This document shows, in pieces, positions 43,732-52,468 of a stretch of 64,000 bases of DNA. This DNA comes from Amycolatopsis thermoflava N1165 (GTDB taxonomy: Bacteria; Actinomycetota; Actinomycetes; Mycobacteriales; Pseudonocardiaceae). The stretch's first letter is position 1, and every line of letters begins with the position of its first letter. The stretch is from assembly GCF_000473265.1 (NCBI RefSeq), contig NZ_KI421511.1, positions 4,735,219 through 4,799,218 on the forward strand. The letters run 5' to 3'. The notes beneath the pieces are model-generated. The model ran no database searches. It had not been told where the DNA came from and saw nothing but the letters and a program-made list of their open reading frames with translations. The translations under genes were made by a program, and so were the position numbers.

Positions 43732-43747
43732 GTTTCAGGCGTTTGAC
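43732..43747 (-). promoter_or_regulatory. GlnR-box-like site before the nitrate operon
   Basis: On the minus strand the sequence reads GTCAA-N6-GAAAC, matching one half of the actinobacterial GlnR consensus GTnAC-N6-GAAAC at nine of ten informative positions allowing one mismatch. A further GTAAC lies at 43711-43715 (complement). It is about 66-81 bases upstream of the nitrate reductase start. GlnR is the known nitrogen regulator of nas genes in Amycolatopsis and Streptomyces, so the position supports the call. Confidence 0.55.
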
Positions 43748-43792
43748 ATTGCTACGGCATTTCGAGGGATGCCCGGTGAGAAGTGACCGGCG

Positions 43793-44596
43793 CTACAGGA
43801 TTTCACTCACGGCAGCCGCGGCGGCACGCAAACCGTCCAGGGAAGCGGCCGTGGCACGCGGGCTGAGGGCGTTGCCCGCCAACCGGAACAGCACGGCGCG
43901 CAGCAGGAGCTGGGGCCATTCCGGCAGGTGGGACCAGCGCTGCAGGAAGTCGGGGGCGGCGTCGCCCCAGGCGACCGCGTCGACGGCGGCGACCGCGGCG
44001 CCCCATTCGGCGGGCCGGTAGAACGGGTCGAAGTCGACGATGCCGGGCGGGGCGTCACCGTCGAAGAGGACGGCGCCGAAGAGGTCGCCCGGCACGACCT
44101 GGTCCGGCAACCCCACGGGTCTTCGCGCCACGGCGAGGACCTCGAACCAGCGGCCGCCCTTGGCCTCGTCGACCGGCACCTCGGCCTCACCCCACGCGAC
44201 GCGGTCGGCGATCCCGTCCGGATCGGTGCGCGCGGCGAGGTGCTTCGGGCGCGGCAGGCCGGTGAGGGCGTGGGCCAGTTTGAGGGCGGCGAGCATGATC
44301 TCGTCGTGCCGGTGCTCGGGCGCGCCGTCGAGGTAGCGGCGGGCCGCCCACCCGGCGACGATCCACCGCCCGTCCCTGGCACGCTGCGGCCGGGCGATGC
44401 GCAGGTCGGGGACGTCGAGGGTGTGCATGGTGCCGGCGAGCCAGAGCGCCTTCGGCCGGTCCCGCACCGGGGCCAGGACGGTGTCGCCGCAGCGGTGCGC
44501 CCGGCCGCCCGGCAGCGGCTCGGGGGTGGTGTGCTGGAGGCCGAACGCCATCAGGACAGTCGCCGGTGGCTGACCTGCTCTCGGACCGTCGGGCAC
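43793..44596 (-). CDS. TIGR02569-like actinobacterial protein, kinase-fold relative with eroded active site
   Basis: 267 residues from GTG 44596 (then PDGPRAGQPPATVLMAFGLQ). It resembles the TIGR02569 group, which looks like aminoglycoside phosphotransferase/kinase folds. The catalytic loop reads VVPGDLFGAVLF (near 178) and the metal-binding strand PPGIVDFDPFYRP (near 194). Compared with HxDxxxxN kinases, the His is Pro and the Asn is Ala, so phosphotransfer is doubtful. In M. tuberculosis a similar gene (Rv3205c) lies between the ATL-like gene and moeB1 (from memory). It lies 40 bases upstream of the HTH regulator gene on the same strand order. Confidence 0.75.
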   Translation of the reverse strand: MPDGPRAGQPPATVLMAFGLQHTTPEPLPGGRAHRCGDTVLAPVRDRPKALWLAGTMHTLDVPDLRIARPQRARDGRWIVAGWAARRYLDGAPEHRHDEIMLAALKLAHALTGLPRPKHLAARTDPDGIADRVAWGEAEVPVDEAKGGRWFEVLAVARRPVGLPDQVVPGDLFGAVLFDGDAPPGIVDFDPFYRPAEWGAAVAAVDAVAWGDAAPDFLQRWSHLPEWPQLLLRAVLFRLAGNALSPRATAASLDGLRAAAAAVSEIL

Positions 44597-44636
44597 CGCC
44601 CGAGGTTACCCCGTGACGACGACGTTTTTCCCGCGT

Positions 44637-45164
44637 TCAAGCGGTCGGTTCGGCCGCCGGGAAGAGGATCGGGCTGAGCAGGTAGCGCGCTCGTTGCGTG
44701 GTGGGCTGGTTCGCCAGCCGGGGCGCGATCGCCGCGCGCAGGTCGGCGATCAGCGCCTCCAGTTCGTCGCGGCTGAGCCAGACGGCGTGCTGCCGGAACC
44801 CGACCAGATCGGCGGCCGGGTCCGCGCCGTCGCGGTCGAGGTAGGCCCCGAACTCGGCGACCAGCGCGGCGACCGCGGTGGTGAACGCCCGCCGGTAGTC
44901 CTCGGCGGACAGGCCCTCGGCGTCGACGACCGCGCGCTCCTGGCGCAGCCGGTAGCGGCGCTCGACCGCGCCACGCACCCGCCGCTCCTCGGCGACCTCC
45001 AGCACCCCGCCGCCGGCGAGCACGTCGACGTGCCGGTAGAGCGTGGCCTTCGAGACGTCGGGCACCAGGTCGCCCAGCTCCGCGGTGGTGAGGGTGCGCC
45101 CGCCGCGCATCGCGTGCACGATCCGCAGCCGGACCGGGTGGGCGAGCAGCTCCAAGGTGTTCAC
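44637..45164 (-). CDS. ArsR-like HTH transcriptional regulator
   Basis: 175 residues from GTG 45164 (then NTLELLAHPVRLRIVHAMRG). The winged helix covers about 1-75 with LTTAELGDLVPDVSKATLYRHV as recognition region (split LTTAELGDLVP and SKATLYRHV), followed by a helical C-terminal part with 'VWLSRDELEALIADLRAAI'. It is divergent from an alpha/beta hydrolase gene across 55 bases and probably controls it. The start is uncertain because the frame stays open further upstream. Confidence 0.85.
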   Translation of the reverse strand: MNTLELLAHPVRLRIVHAMRGGRTLTTAELGDLVPDVSKATLYRHVDVLAGGGVLEVAEERRVRGAVERRYRLRQERAVVDAEGLSAEDYRRAFTTAVAALVAEFGAYLDRDGADPAADLVGFRQHAVWLSRDELEALIADLRAAIAPRLANQPTTQRARYLLSPILFPAAEPTA

Positions 45165-45219
45165 GAGCCCAACGATCTCATGACGTGCTACCGTTCGCAA
45201 AACTTGAGAAAGGTATGCC

Positions 45220-46095
45220 ATGTGGGAGCCCCCGGGGTACACCGTTCCGTCGTCGTTCGCCGAGCACGAGGTCGCGGTCGGCGCGGTCGCCGGCACGCTG
45301 ACGCTGCCCGTCGGCGCCGGGCCGAGGCCGGGCGTCGTGCTGCTCGCGGGCGGCGGGCCGCAGGACCGCGACGAGACGACCGGACCGAACAAGCCGCTCA
45401 AGGACCTGGCGTGGGGTCTCGCGAGCCGTGGCGTGGCCGTCGTCCGCTTCGACAAGCGGGCAGGCGCGCCGACGATGGCCGAGGAGTACGTGCCCGACGC
45501 CCGCGCCGCCGTTCGGCTGCTGGCCACGCGGCCGGAGGTGGACCGGGTGTTCCTCGCCGGGCACAGCATGGGCGGCAAGGTCGCGCCCCGCGTCGCCGCC
45601 GCCGAGCCGGTCGCCGGGATGGTGCTGCTGGCCGCGGACGCACAGCCGATGCACGAGGCCGCGGTCCGCGTCGCCCGGCACCTCGACTCGCTCGGGGCAC
45701 TGCCGGACGGTTTCCTGGACACGATCGTCCGGCAGGCCACGCTGGCCGGCGGCCCGGACCTGAAACCATCGACCCCGGCCGCGGACCTGCTGTTCGGCTT
45801 CCCCGCGTCGTACTGGCTGGACCTGCGCGACTACGACCCGGTGGCGACCGCCGCCGCGCTGGACGTGCCGATGCTGATCCTCCAGGGCGGCCGCGACTAC
45901 CAGGTGACCGTCGACGAAGACCTGGCCCGCTGGCGTGCGGGCCTCGCCCACCGCGCGGACGTGGACATCCGCGTCCACGATGCCTGCGACCACCTGTTCT
46001 TCCCCGGTACGGAACCCTCCCGGCCCGAGCAGTACGCGCACCCGCAGCACGTGGACGAGGCGGTGGTCGACGACATCGCCACGTGGTTGAAGTAA
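45220..46095 (+). CDS. Alpha/beta hydrolase (dienelactone hydrolase/serine aminopeptidase-like)
   Basis: 291 residues from ATG 45220 with GAGAAAGG upstream. Pattern: PGVVLLAGGGPQDRDET (oxyanion region, near 39-55), nucleophile elbow GHSMGG (near 111-116), Asp in LILQGGRDYQVT (near 222) and His in ACDHLFFPG (near 258). This resembles small cytoplasmic hydrolases of unclear substrate. It is divergent from the ArsR-like regulator and followed by a strong bidirectional hairpin. Confidence 0.88.
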   Translation: MWEPPGYTVPSSFAEHEVAVGAVAGTLTLPVGAGPRPGVVLLAGGGPQDRDETTGPNKPLKDLAWGLASRGVAVVRFDKRAGAPTMAEEYVPDARAAVRLLATRPEVDRVFLAGHSMGGKVAPRVAAAEPVAGMVLLAADAQPMHEAAVRVARHLDSLGALPDGFLDTIVRQATLAGGPDLKPSTPAADLLFGFPASYWLDLRDYDPVATAAALDVPMLILQGGRDYQVTVDEDLARWRAGLAHRADVDIRVHDACDHLFFPGTEPSRPEQYAHPQHVDEAVVDDIATWLK

Positions 46096-46102
46096 CGAAA
46101 AA

Positions 46103-46130
46103 GCCCGCCGCGGCAAACACCGCGGCGGGC
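46103..46130. terminator. Bidirectional hairpin terminator between hydrolase and moeZ
   Basis: A perfect 11-bp stem GCCCGCCGCGG / CCGCGGCGGGC with a 6-base loop (CAAACA). It is preceded by GAAAAA (U tract for the minus-strand moeZ transcript) and followed by CCTTCC for the plus strand. Confidence 0.85.
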
Positions 46131-46144
46131 CCTTCCGGCAAGCG

Positions 46145-47323
46145 TCAGTACGTCGGCAGGCTCTGGTCGATCTGCCGCGCCCAGGCGAGCACGCCGCCAC
46201 CGAGGTGCGTGGCGTCCTTGAACCCGGCCCGGTGCAGCGCCGCCAGCGCCTCCGCCGAGCGGGCGCCCGACTTGCAGTGCAGCACGATCGGCTTGTCCTG
46301 CGGCAGCTCCGCCAGCGCCTCGCCCGACAGGATGCGGTCCTTCGGGATCAGCTTGGCGCCCTTGATGTTCACGATCTCGTGCTCGTGCGGCTCGCGGACG
46401 TCGATGAGCTCGAAGTTCTCACCCGCGTCGAACTTGGCCTTCAGCTCCGCCGGGGTGATGGTGCTGCCCGACGCCGCCTGCTGCGCCTCGTCCGACACGA
46501 CACCGCAGAACGCCTCGTAGTCGATCAGCTCGGTGATCTTCGGCGTCTCCGGGTCCTTGCGGATCTTGACCTCGCGGTACTTCATCTCCAGCGCGTCGTA
46601 GCTGATCAGGCGGCCGAGCAGCGGCTCGCCGATGCCGGTGATCAGCTTGATCGCCTCGGTCACCATGATCGAGCCGATCGAGGCGCACAGCACGCCCAGC
46701 ACGCCACCCTCGGCGCACGAGGGGACCATGCCCGGAGGCGGCGGCTCGGGGTAGAGGTCGCGGTAGTTCAGGCCCTGACCGTTCGGCGCGTCCTCCCAGA
46801 ACACGCTGACCTGGCCCTCGAACCGGAAGATCGAACCCCACACGTACGGCTTGCCCAGCAGCACGGCGGCGTCGTTGACCAGGTAGCGGGTCGCGAAGTT
46901 GTCCGTGCCGTCCAGGATCAGGTCGTAGCCGCGGAAGACGTCCAGCGCGTTCGCGGTGGTCAGCTGCTCGGTGTGCAGGATGACGTTGACGAACGGGTTG
47001 ATCTCGGCGATCGACTCCTTGGCCGAGACGGCCTTGGGCTTGCCGATGTCGGACTGGCCGTGGATGACCTGGCGTTGCAGGTTCGACTCGTCGACGACGT
47101 CGAAGTCGATGACACCGAGCGTCCCGACGCCCGCGGCGGCGAGGTACAGCAGCGCGGGGCTGCCGAGGCCGCCCGCGCCGATGACCAGCACCTTCGCGTT
47201 CTTCAGCCGCTTCTGCCCGTCCATCCCGACATCCGGGATGATCAGGTGCCGACTGTAGCGGGCCACCTCTTCCTTGGTGAGTTCGGCCGCCGGCTCCACG
47301 AGCGGCGGCAGCGTGCCTGCCAT
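46145..47323 (-). CDS. moeZ: Adenylyltransferase/sulfurtransferase MoeZ
   Basis: 392 residues from ATG 47323 with GGAGG at ideal distance. The N-terminal ThiF/MoeB domain has the ATP site VLVIGAGGLGSPALLYLA (near 46-63) and activates the C-terminal Gly of ThiS/MoaD-like sulfur carriers. A rhodanese domain follows (about 290-392) with the persulfide Cys in VLHCKSGARSAEA (near 348). The expected zinc-site cysteines of the adenylating domain are not both present (PSCAEGG). It serves molybdopterin and/or thio-metabolite sulfur transfer, and fits Rv3206c in the conserved block. Confidence 0.95.
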   Translation of the reverse strand: MAGTLPPLVEPAAELTKEEVARYSRHLIIPDVGMDGQKRLKNAKVLVIGAGGLGSPALLYLAAAGVGTLGVIDFDVVDESNLQRQVIHGQSDIGKPKAVSAKESIAEINPFVNVILHTEQLTTANALDVFRGYDLILDGTDNFATRYLVNDAAVLLGKPYVWGSIFRFEGQVSVFWEDAPNGQGLNYRDLYPEPPPPGMVPSCAEGGVLGVLCASIGSIMVTEAIKLITGIGEPLLGRLISYDALEMKYREVKIRKDPETPKITELIDYEAFCGVVSDEAQQAASGSTITPAELKAKFDAGENFELIDVREPHEHEIVNIKGAKLIPKDRILSGEALAELPQDKPIVLHCKSGARSAEALAALHRAGFKDATHLGGGVLAWARQIDQSLPTY

Positions 47324-47423
47324 CGGTCCTCCAAAATCGCGCGGCTGTCGTTGTCGCTTCCCCAAGTATCCACAACACGGAGCGCGACCGGACTCTTCCC
47401 GCCGTCCCAGGATGTGGAACCGG

Positions 47424-48536
47424 TCAGCCGGCCGGAGCGGAATCGCCGAACTGCAGCACCGGCCAGGCGTTCGGAACGCAGGTCTTGCCGTCGGCGGGCA
47501 CGGCCTTCGAGTTGTACTGGTCGACCGCGTTCAGCTGGGCCACGTAGTTGTTCGACACGCCGAAGGTCTGCTGCATCATCACGGGCGCCAGCGCGCCGTT
47601 CTCCTGGCAGCCCACGTGCGATTTCCCCAGCGCGTGCCCGACCTCGTGGTTGATCGCGTACTGCCGGTACATCCCGAGGTCGGTGAACGCGAGCCCGCCG
47701 CGGACCCACCTGGCGAGGTTGATCACCACGCGGTGGTCGAAGGACCGCGAGTAGCAGGAGGTCGGGAACGGGATGCTGAACCCGCACACGTCCGGCCGCT
47801 TGGCGGTCTCCGGGGTGGTGAGGCTCACGCGGAAGTCGATGTCCGGGTAGTCCGCGCCGACGCGTTGCAGCTTGACCTTGCTGGTGCCGATCCAGCTGCG
47901 CACGTCCGACAGCGTCCGCTCGACGGCGCTGGCGAAGGCGTCGTCGCCGGCGTAACTGGCCGCGTCGATGCCGTTCTCGACCTCGATCGTGTAGTGGTAC
48001 AGCTTCCCGCCGCTGCCGGCCTCCTTGCCGCTCACGCCGTCGTTCGGCACCGGGACGACGTGGTAGGCCATGGAGCCGCTCTGCGTGAAATCACCGCCGG
48101 TCGGCAGCTCGGCGGTGGGGATGTTGAGGTCGCGCGGCGTGGCCGGTTGTTCGGAGAGCGCGCTGTCCCCGCCCTGCGCGGCGCCGCCGTCGACGGTCTC
48201 CGCCGCGGAGTTCGTCTGCGGCGGCTCGGTCGCGGTGTTGAACACCACCAGGACGGTGATCACGACGAGGACCGGCAGCGCGTACACGCGCCAGCCGTAG
48301 GCGCCGACGAGACGGCCGACCTTGCCCTTGCGGCGCCGCTCCCGGCGGGCTTCCTCCGGGTCCTGCTCGAGCTGCGCCTGCGGCGGCTTCCACGACGCGG
48401 CGAGCGGCTCGGCCTGCACGCGCCGCGCACGCGGCCGGTAGCGGTCCTCGCTCAGGCGAACCGACGGCCGGCCCGACGGGGGCGCGTACTGCAGTCGCCG
48501 TCCTTCGCCACGCTCGCCGCTGCTCGCCCGCTTCAC
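47424..48536 (-). CDS. DUF3152 membrane-anchored putative metalloprotease
   Basis: 370 residues. A basic cytoplasmic start, one membrane segment (about 83-100), a Thr/Glu/Pro-rich linker and then the DUF3152 domain (about 150-365) with the metzincin-like zinc motif NHEVGHALGKSHVGC (HExxHxxGxxH, near 293-303). Several cysteines (VCGF, SCYS, GCQE, TCVP) are likely disulfides outside the cell. It corresponds to Rv3207c, next to moeB1/moeZ. It is an orphan transcript within a 100-base and 82-base spacing. Confidence 0.88.
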   Translation of the reverse strand: MKRASSGERGEGRRLQYAPPSGRPSVRLSEDRYRPRARRVQAEPLAASWKPPQAQLEQDPEEARRERRRKGKVGRLVGAYGWRVYALPVLVVITVLVVFNTATEPPQTNSAAETVDGGAAQGGDSALSEQPATPRDLNIPTAELPTGGDFTQSGSMAYHVVPVPNDGVSGKEAGSGGKLYHYTIEVENGIDAASYAGDDAFASAVERTLSDVRSWIGTSKVKLQRVGADYPDIDFRVSLTTPETAKRPDVCGFSIPFPTSCYSRSFDHRVVINLARWVRGGLAFTDLGMYRQYAINHEVGHALGKSHVGCQENGALAPVMMQQTFGVSNNYVAQLNAVDQYNSKAVPADGKTCVPNAWPVLQFGDSAPAG

Positions 48537-48618
48537 GGCTCCCAGATTGCCACATGCGCAGAGTTACGCAACGCGCGACCAAGCCGTCACGGAGCGGGCT
48601 CGGAGTAACTCGAATGGG

Positions 48619-49629
48619 CTACCACGAACCGGCGGCGACCGCCTCCCACATACCCAGAACAGCCTTCGCTACGACAACCGGGCGTTCCATCTGCGCCACG
48701 TGGCCGGTCCGCGGCAACACGAGGAGCCGCCCGCGCGGCAACAGCTTCGCGGTCCGGGCCGCCCGGCGGACCGAGATCACCTTGTCCTCGGTGCCCCACA
48801 CGACCAGCGTGGGAACCGTCACGTTGGGCGTCACCCGCCACAGTGAGGCGGCGCCCCGCGCGAACCAGGTGCGGAAGATCCCGAACGTGCTCCGCGACAT
48901 CGCCGCGTTCGCCCAGGCCAGCTCGGCGCGGGCGCTGTGCTCCTCGACCAGCTCGGCCATCCGGTGCTCGGGGAAGGAGTCCGGGTCGGCGAAGCACAGC
49001 TTGATGACCAGCTTGGCCCGCTGGTGCGCGGTGTAGGCTGCGAGCTTGCGCCGGGCGCGGCGGCCGACGATCGGCAGGTAGGCCAGCGCCATCAGCGGGT
49101 CGGACAGCCGCCGCGGGTCCGGCCGCCGGTCCGGCATCGCGGGCGAGATCAACGTCAGCGTCTTGACCAGCTCGGGGTGCCGCGCCGCGACGAGCAGCGA
49201 CACCGCGCCGCCCATCGAGTTGCCGATGAGGTGCACCGGGCCGGCGCCGAGCCCCTCCGCGAACCTGGCGACCACCTCGGCGTGCGCGTCGAGGCTGAAA
49301 TCGAAGGCGCGTTCCGGCTCGGAGAACCCGAAGCCGGGCAGGTCGATCGCCGCTCCCCCGGCCGTCGGCGCCAGCAGGGCGGCGAGGTCCGTCCAGTTCG
49401 TCGACGACCCGCCGAGGCCGTGCACGTAGAGGACGGTCTCCTCCGCCGCGCCCGGCGTGCGCCGGACGTGCAGCGACACGCCCCCGACCTGCTCGGTTTT
49501 CCCCGGCCACGGCGGGAGTTTCGGGTCGAGTTCGGGTAACTGACGAGTGGACAGCGGTACGTGCGTGACGGGCACCCTGGGCGCCCCGGAATCCGGGGAC
49601 GGCCGGGAAGCCGGGACGGTGTCGGTCAT
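48619..49629 (-). CDS. Alpha/beta hydrolase
   Basis: 336 residues from ATG 49629. Typical fold: LYVHGLGGSSTNWTDLA (oxyanion, near 71-87), nucleophile elbow IGNSMGG (near 136-142), Asp in LVVWGTEDKVI and His in RTGHVAQMERP (near 313). The N-terminal 45 residues are Pro-rich and lack a signal peptide. It is divergent from a TetR gene (84 bases), which may regulate it. The substrate is unknown. Confidence 0.88.
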   Translation of the reverse strand: MTDTVPASRPSPDSGAPRVPVTHVPLSTRQLPELDPKLPPWPGKTEQVGGVSLHVRRTPGAAEETVLYVHGLGGSSTNWTDLAALLAPTAGGAAIDLPGFGFSEPERAFDFSLDAHAEVVARFAEGLGAGPVHLIGNSMGGAVSLLVAARHPELVKTLTLISPAMPDRRPDPRRLSDPLMALAYLPIVGRRARRKLAAYTAHQRAKLVIKLCFADPDSFPEHRMAELVEEHSARAELAWANAAMSRSTFGIFRTWFARGAASLWRVTPNVTVPTLVVWGTEDKVISVRRAARTAKLLPRGRLLVLPRTGHVAQMERPVVVAKAVLGMWEAVAAGSW

Positions 49630-49713
49630 CAATCCAGGATGCCTACCCACCCGGCCCTTGGCGACTCGGCGATACCGGCGAGTAATCTCGAACGGGTTCT
49701 TTGGGAGGAAAGC

Positions 49714-50352
49714 ATGACGGAGACTGCGGCGGCGCAACAGCGGGGAGTCCGGCTACCCCGGACCGAGCGGCGCGCTCAGCTTCTGGCCGCGGCGCAGCGG
49801 GTCTTCTCGGCAAACGGGTACCACGCGGCGGCCATGGACGAGATCGCCGAGCAGGCGGGGGTCAGCAAGCCCGTGCTGTACCAGCACTTCCCGGGCAAGC
49901 TGGACCTCTACACCGCGCTGCTGGAGAACCACGTCGACGAGCTGGTCGCGCGCGTGAACGAGGCGCTCGCCTCGACCACCGACAACAAGCTCCGCGTGCG
50001 GGCCGCCGTCGGCGCGTTCTTCGACTTCGTCGCCAGCGAGACCGGCGCCTTCCGGATGATCTTCGAGTCCGACCTGCGGGGCGAGCCCGTCGTGCAGGAG
50101 GCCGTCGACCGCGCCACCACCGAGTGCGTCAACGCGATCACGGACACCATCACCGCCGACGCGGGCCTGGACGAGGGCCGGGCGCGCCTGCTGGCGGTCG
50201 GCCTGGTCGGGTTGAGCCAGGTCAGCGCCCGGTTCTGGCTGGCCCACCACAGCACGATGAGCCGTGAGGAGGCGGTGTCGCTGACCGCGACGCTCGCCTG
50301 GCGCGGCATCGGCGGCGGCTTCCCGCTCCAGCACACGCCAGGCGATTCCTGA
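49714..50352 (+). CDS. TetR-family regulator (Rv3208-like)
   Basis: 212 residues from ATG 49714 with GGGAGGAAAGC before it. HTH at about 18-60 (ERRAQLLAAAQRVFSANGYH, GVSKPVLYQHFPGKLDLY), then the TetR_C domain with VGAFFDFVASETGAFRMIFE. TAATCT at 49684-49689 is a plausible -10. The gene position between the hydrolase and DUF3107 genes matches Rv3208, but here a four-gene oxygenase cluster has been placed in between. Confidence 0.9.
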   Translation: MTETAAAQQRGVRLPRTERRAQLLAAAQRVFSANGYHAAAMDEIAEQAGVSKPVLYQHFPGKLDLYTALLENHVDELVARVNEALASTTDNKLRVRAAVGAFFDFVASETGAFRMIFESDLRGEPVVQEAVDRATTECVNAITDTITADAGLDEGRARLLAVGLVGLSQVSARFWLAHHSTMSREEAVSLTATLAWRGIGGGFPLQHTPGDS

Positions 50353-50613
50353 GGTGTCGGGCCAGCTTGCGAGGCGGTGCGGGTAGCGGAACCTCAGAAT
50401 CCCGCCCGCCACCCGACCACCGCCCCTCATCGAGGCGCTTCGCGCCGCCGTGCTTCCGGGCTGTGGGATCGCCTCCTCATGAATCCCCGCCCGCCGGCCC
50501 GACCACCACCCTCAACCGACGCGCTCCGCGCGGCTGAGCCGACTCCGAACCCACGACGGTGCCGGCTGCCTGCGTGGCACGAGCGGCACCGCCGCTCCTG
50601 ACGGCTCAGCCGG
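50353..50613. repeat. Convergent spacer with two imperfect copies of a roughly 84-base unit
   Basis: The segment AATCCCGCCCGCCACCCGAC (from 50398) returns as AATCCCCGCCCGCCGGCCCG (from 50482), each followed by CACC...CCCTCA and a GCGC-rich hairpin-forming part. Copies are diverged. No gene is seen. Confidence 0.5.
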
Positions 50614-51507
50614 TCAGAGCGCCAGCAGGCGGCTCAGCCGCTTCGCGACCTCGCGCGTCCGCTCGTAGGTCAGCTCGTGACCCGCGCCGGGGAAGAGCAC
50701 GAACTCCGCCTCCGGCAACTCCTCGGCGATCACGCGCGCGTGGTGCACCGGCGTGATCCGGTCCCGGTCGCCGACCATGACCACGGTCGGCTTCTCCCGC
50801 AGCGTGGCCAGCGCCTTGCGCCGGTCGTGGTCGGACATCGAGTCCCGGAAGCCGCCGACGCTGCGCGGGTGCGCACGCAGGAACTGCTCCGTCATCGCCC
50901 GCACGTCGGCCCGCCGCACCTTCTTCCCGAACGCCAGCCACTTCACCGACGGCCGGGCCAGCGGCGCCGGGATCGGCACGTGCTCGGCGCCCCAGCGGTT
51001 CAGCAGCCGCCCGAACGTCTTGTCGACACGCGCCGCCACCCGTCCGGCCCGCCCGTTCAGCCCGAGCGTGAGCCGGTCCATGTCGCAGCACGAGGTGGCG
51101 ATGAACGCGACCCCGTCCACCCGCGATTCGACCAGCTCCGGGTGCCGCTCGGCCAGCGCCATCACGGTCATCCCGCCCATCGAATGCCCGGCCAGGACGA
51201 GCCTGCCCTCCGGTGCCAGCTCCGCGATCAGCTCGGCGAGGTCGTCGGCCAGCTGCGCGACCGTCGCCGTCCCCGGTTTCGCCGGCTCCGACCAGCCGTG
51301 CCCGCGGTGGTCGTAGCGCAGCACCTGGACGCCGGTCGGCAGCAGCGGCAGGACCGGGTCCCACTCCAGGTGGTCCTGCGTCCACGCGTGCACCAGCACC
51401 AGGGTGACCGCGGCATCGCGCGGTCCGGACAGCTCGACGTGGAGGGCGGTGCCGTCGCTCGTGGTGAAGCGACGGTCCGTCCCCCTCCGACGGACCGTCG
51501 CCGTCAT
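50614..51507 (-). CDS. Alpha/beta hydrolase downstream of a diiron oxygenase
   Basis: 297 residues from ATG 51507, coupled (ATGA) to the AurF-like gene. Pattern: LVLVHAWTQDHLEWDPVLP (near 36-54), elbow LAGHSMGGMTVM (near 105-116), Asp in MVGDRDRITP (near 247) and His in FPGAGHELTYER (near 276). The pairing with a diiron oxygenase under TetR control suggests a small degradation or lipid-modification pathway; the substrate is unknown. Confidence 0.88.
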   Translation of the reverse strand: MTATVRRRGTDRRFTTSDGTALHVELSGPRDAAVTLVLVHAWTQDHLEWDPVLPLLPTGVQVLRYDHRGHGWSEPAKPGTATVAQLADDLAELIAELAPEGRLVLAGHSMGGMTVMALAERHPELVESRVDGVAFIATSCCDMDRLTLGLNGRAGRVAARVDKTFGRLLNRWGAEHVPIPAPLARPSVKWLAFGKKVRRADVRAMTEQFLRAHPRSVGGFRDSMSDHDRRKALATLREKPTVVMVGDRDRITPVHHARVIAEELPEAEFVLFPGAGHELTYERTREVAKRLSRLLAL

Positions 51508-52409
51508 CGGGCCCCCAGCAGGAAGGACTTGCGCCACCAGTACGTGCCCGGCTGGCCGACGAGCCCTGCGTCGTCGAGGAACGCCATGATGCGCTCGCCG
51601 GACCAGCGGAGGGTTTCGTGCCAGTGCGGGTTGTTCATGGCCGCCTCCCACGCCTCGCGCGGATTGAGGCCGACCGCCTTGTAGACGCGCGGGTTGATCA
51701 GGCTGCGGGTGATCGCGAAGCTGACCACGGCGATGAGCCAGCGCTGGTAGAACAGCTCGGCCTTGTTCAACTTCGCCATGCCGCGGGTGACCTCCTCGCG
51801 GGCGAAGGTCACGTGCCGCGCCTCTTCGAGCACGTGGATGCGGTTGACCATGCGCACAAGCGGCTGGATGTCCTCGTCCGCCATGCTCTCCCGCTGGATC
51901 CGGTCGAGGATCTCCTCGGCGACCAGGATCGAGCCGTACAGCGCGGGCCCGTAGCCGATGAACGGCAGCAGCTTGCCCAGGCGATGCACGATCTTCACCG
52001 GGCCGTACGCCGGCGCCCCAACGGCCTCGACCGACCGCGCGAACATCGTCGAGTGGCGGCACTCGTCGGCGATCTCGGCGAGCGCGTACTGCACGTGCCG
52101 CGTGGTCGGGTCGGAGTTGTAGACCTCCTTCAGCAGCAGTTGCATCAGCAGCACCTCGAAGAAGATGCCGTTGCTGGCGATGCTGGCCAGCTCGTGCTTG
52201 CCCAGTTCGAGCCGCTGTTCCTCGGTGAGCCGGTCCCACAGGTGCGTGCCGTAGAGCGAGCTGCGGCGCTCCAGCTGGAAGGGCTTGCCCTCGGCCAGCG
52301 GGGCGGACCAGTCGATGTCGACGTCGGGGTCGTAGAACTTGTTGGCCGAGGACTTCAGCAACCGGTCGGCGGTCTTCTCGCGGCCGTGGTCGTCCAGCGT
52401 TCGCGTCAT
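51504..52409 (-). CDS. AurF-like diiron oxygenase
   Basis: 301 residues from ATG 52409. The helical bundle carries AurF-type iron ligands: an early Glu in SNGIFFEVLLMQLLLKE (near 80-96), EIADECRHSTMF (near 110-121), EEILDRIQRE (near 164) and EEARHVTFAREE (near 194-205). AurF oxidises an aryl amine to a nitro group; related actinobacterial proteins are unassigned, so the substrate is not known. It is divergent from a TetR gene across a palindromic operator and coupled to the hydrolase gene after it. Confidence 0.9.
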   Translation of the reverse strand: MTRTLDDHGREKTADRLLKSSANKFYDPDVDIDWSAPLAEGKPFQLERRSSLYGTHLWDRLTEEQRLELGKHELASIASNGIFFEVLLMQLLLKEVYNSDPTTRHVQYALAEIADECRHSTMFARSVEAVGAPAYGPVKIVHRLGKLLPFIGYGPALYGSILVAEEILDRIQRESMADEDIQPLVRMVNRIHVLEEARHVTFAREEVTRGMAKLNKAELFYQRWLIAVVSFAITRSLINPRVYKAVGLNPREAWEAAMNNPHWHETLRWSGERIMAFLDDAGLVGQPGTYWWRKSFLLGAR

Positions 52410-52437
52410 CGCGTGCTCCCCACATTGTGTAACCCGT

Positions 52438-52450
52438 GGTAACAGTTACC
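52438..52450. promoter_or_regulatory. Palindromic TetR operator GGTAAC-A-GTTACC
   Basis: A perfect 6-bp inverted repeat around one central base in the spacer between the AurF-like gene (start 52409) and the TetR gene (start near 52469). A related GTAACC at 52429-52434 and GGTAGC at 52454-52459 extend the pattern. TAGCAT (52456-52461) downstream is a possible -10 for a leaderless tetR transcript. Confidence 0.7.
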
Positions 52451-52468
52451 TCTGGTAGCATGAGGCGC

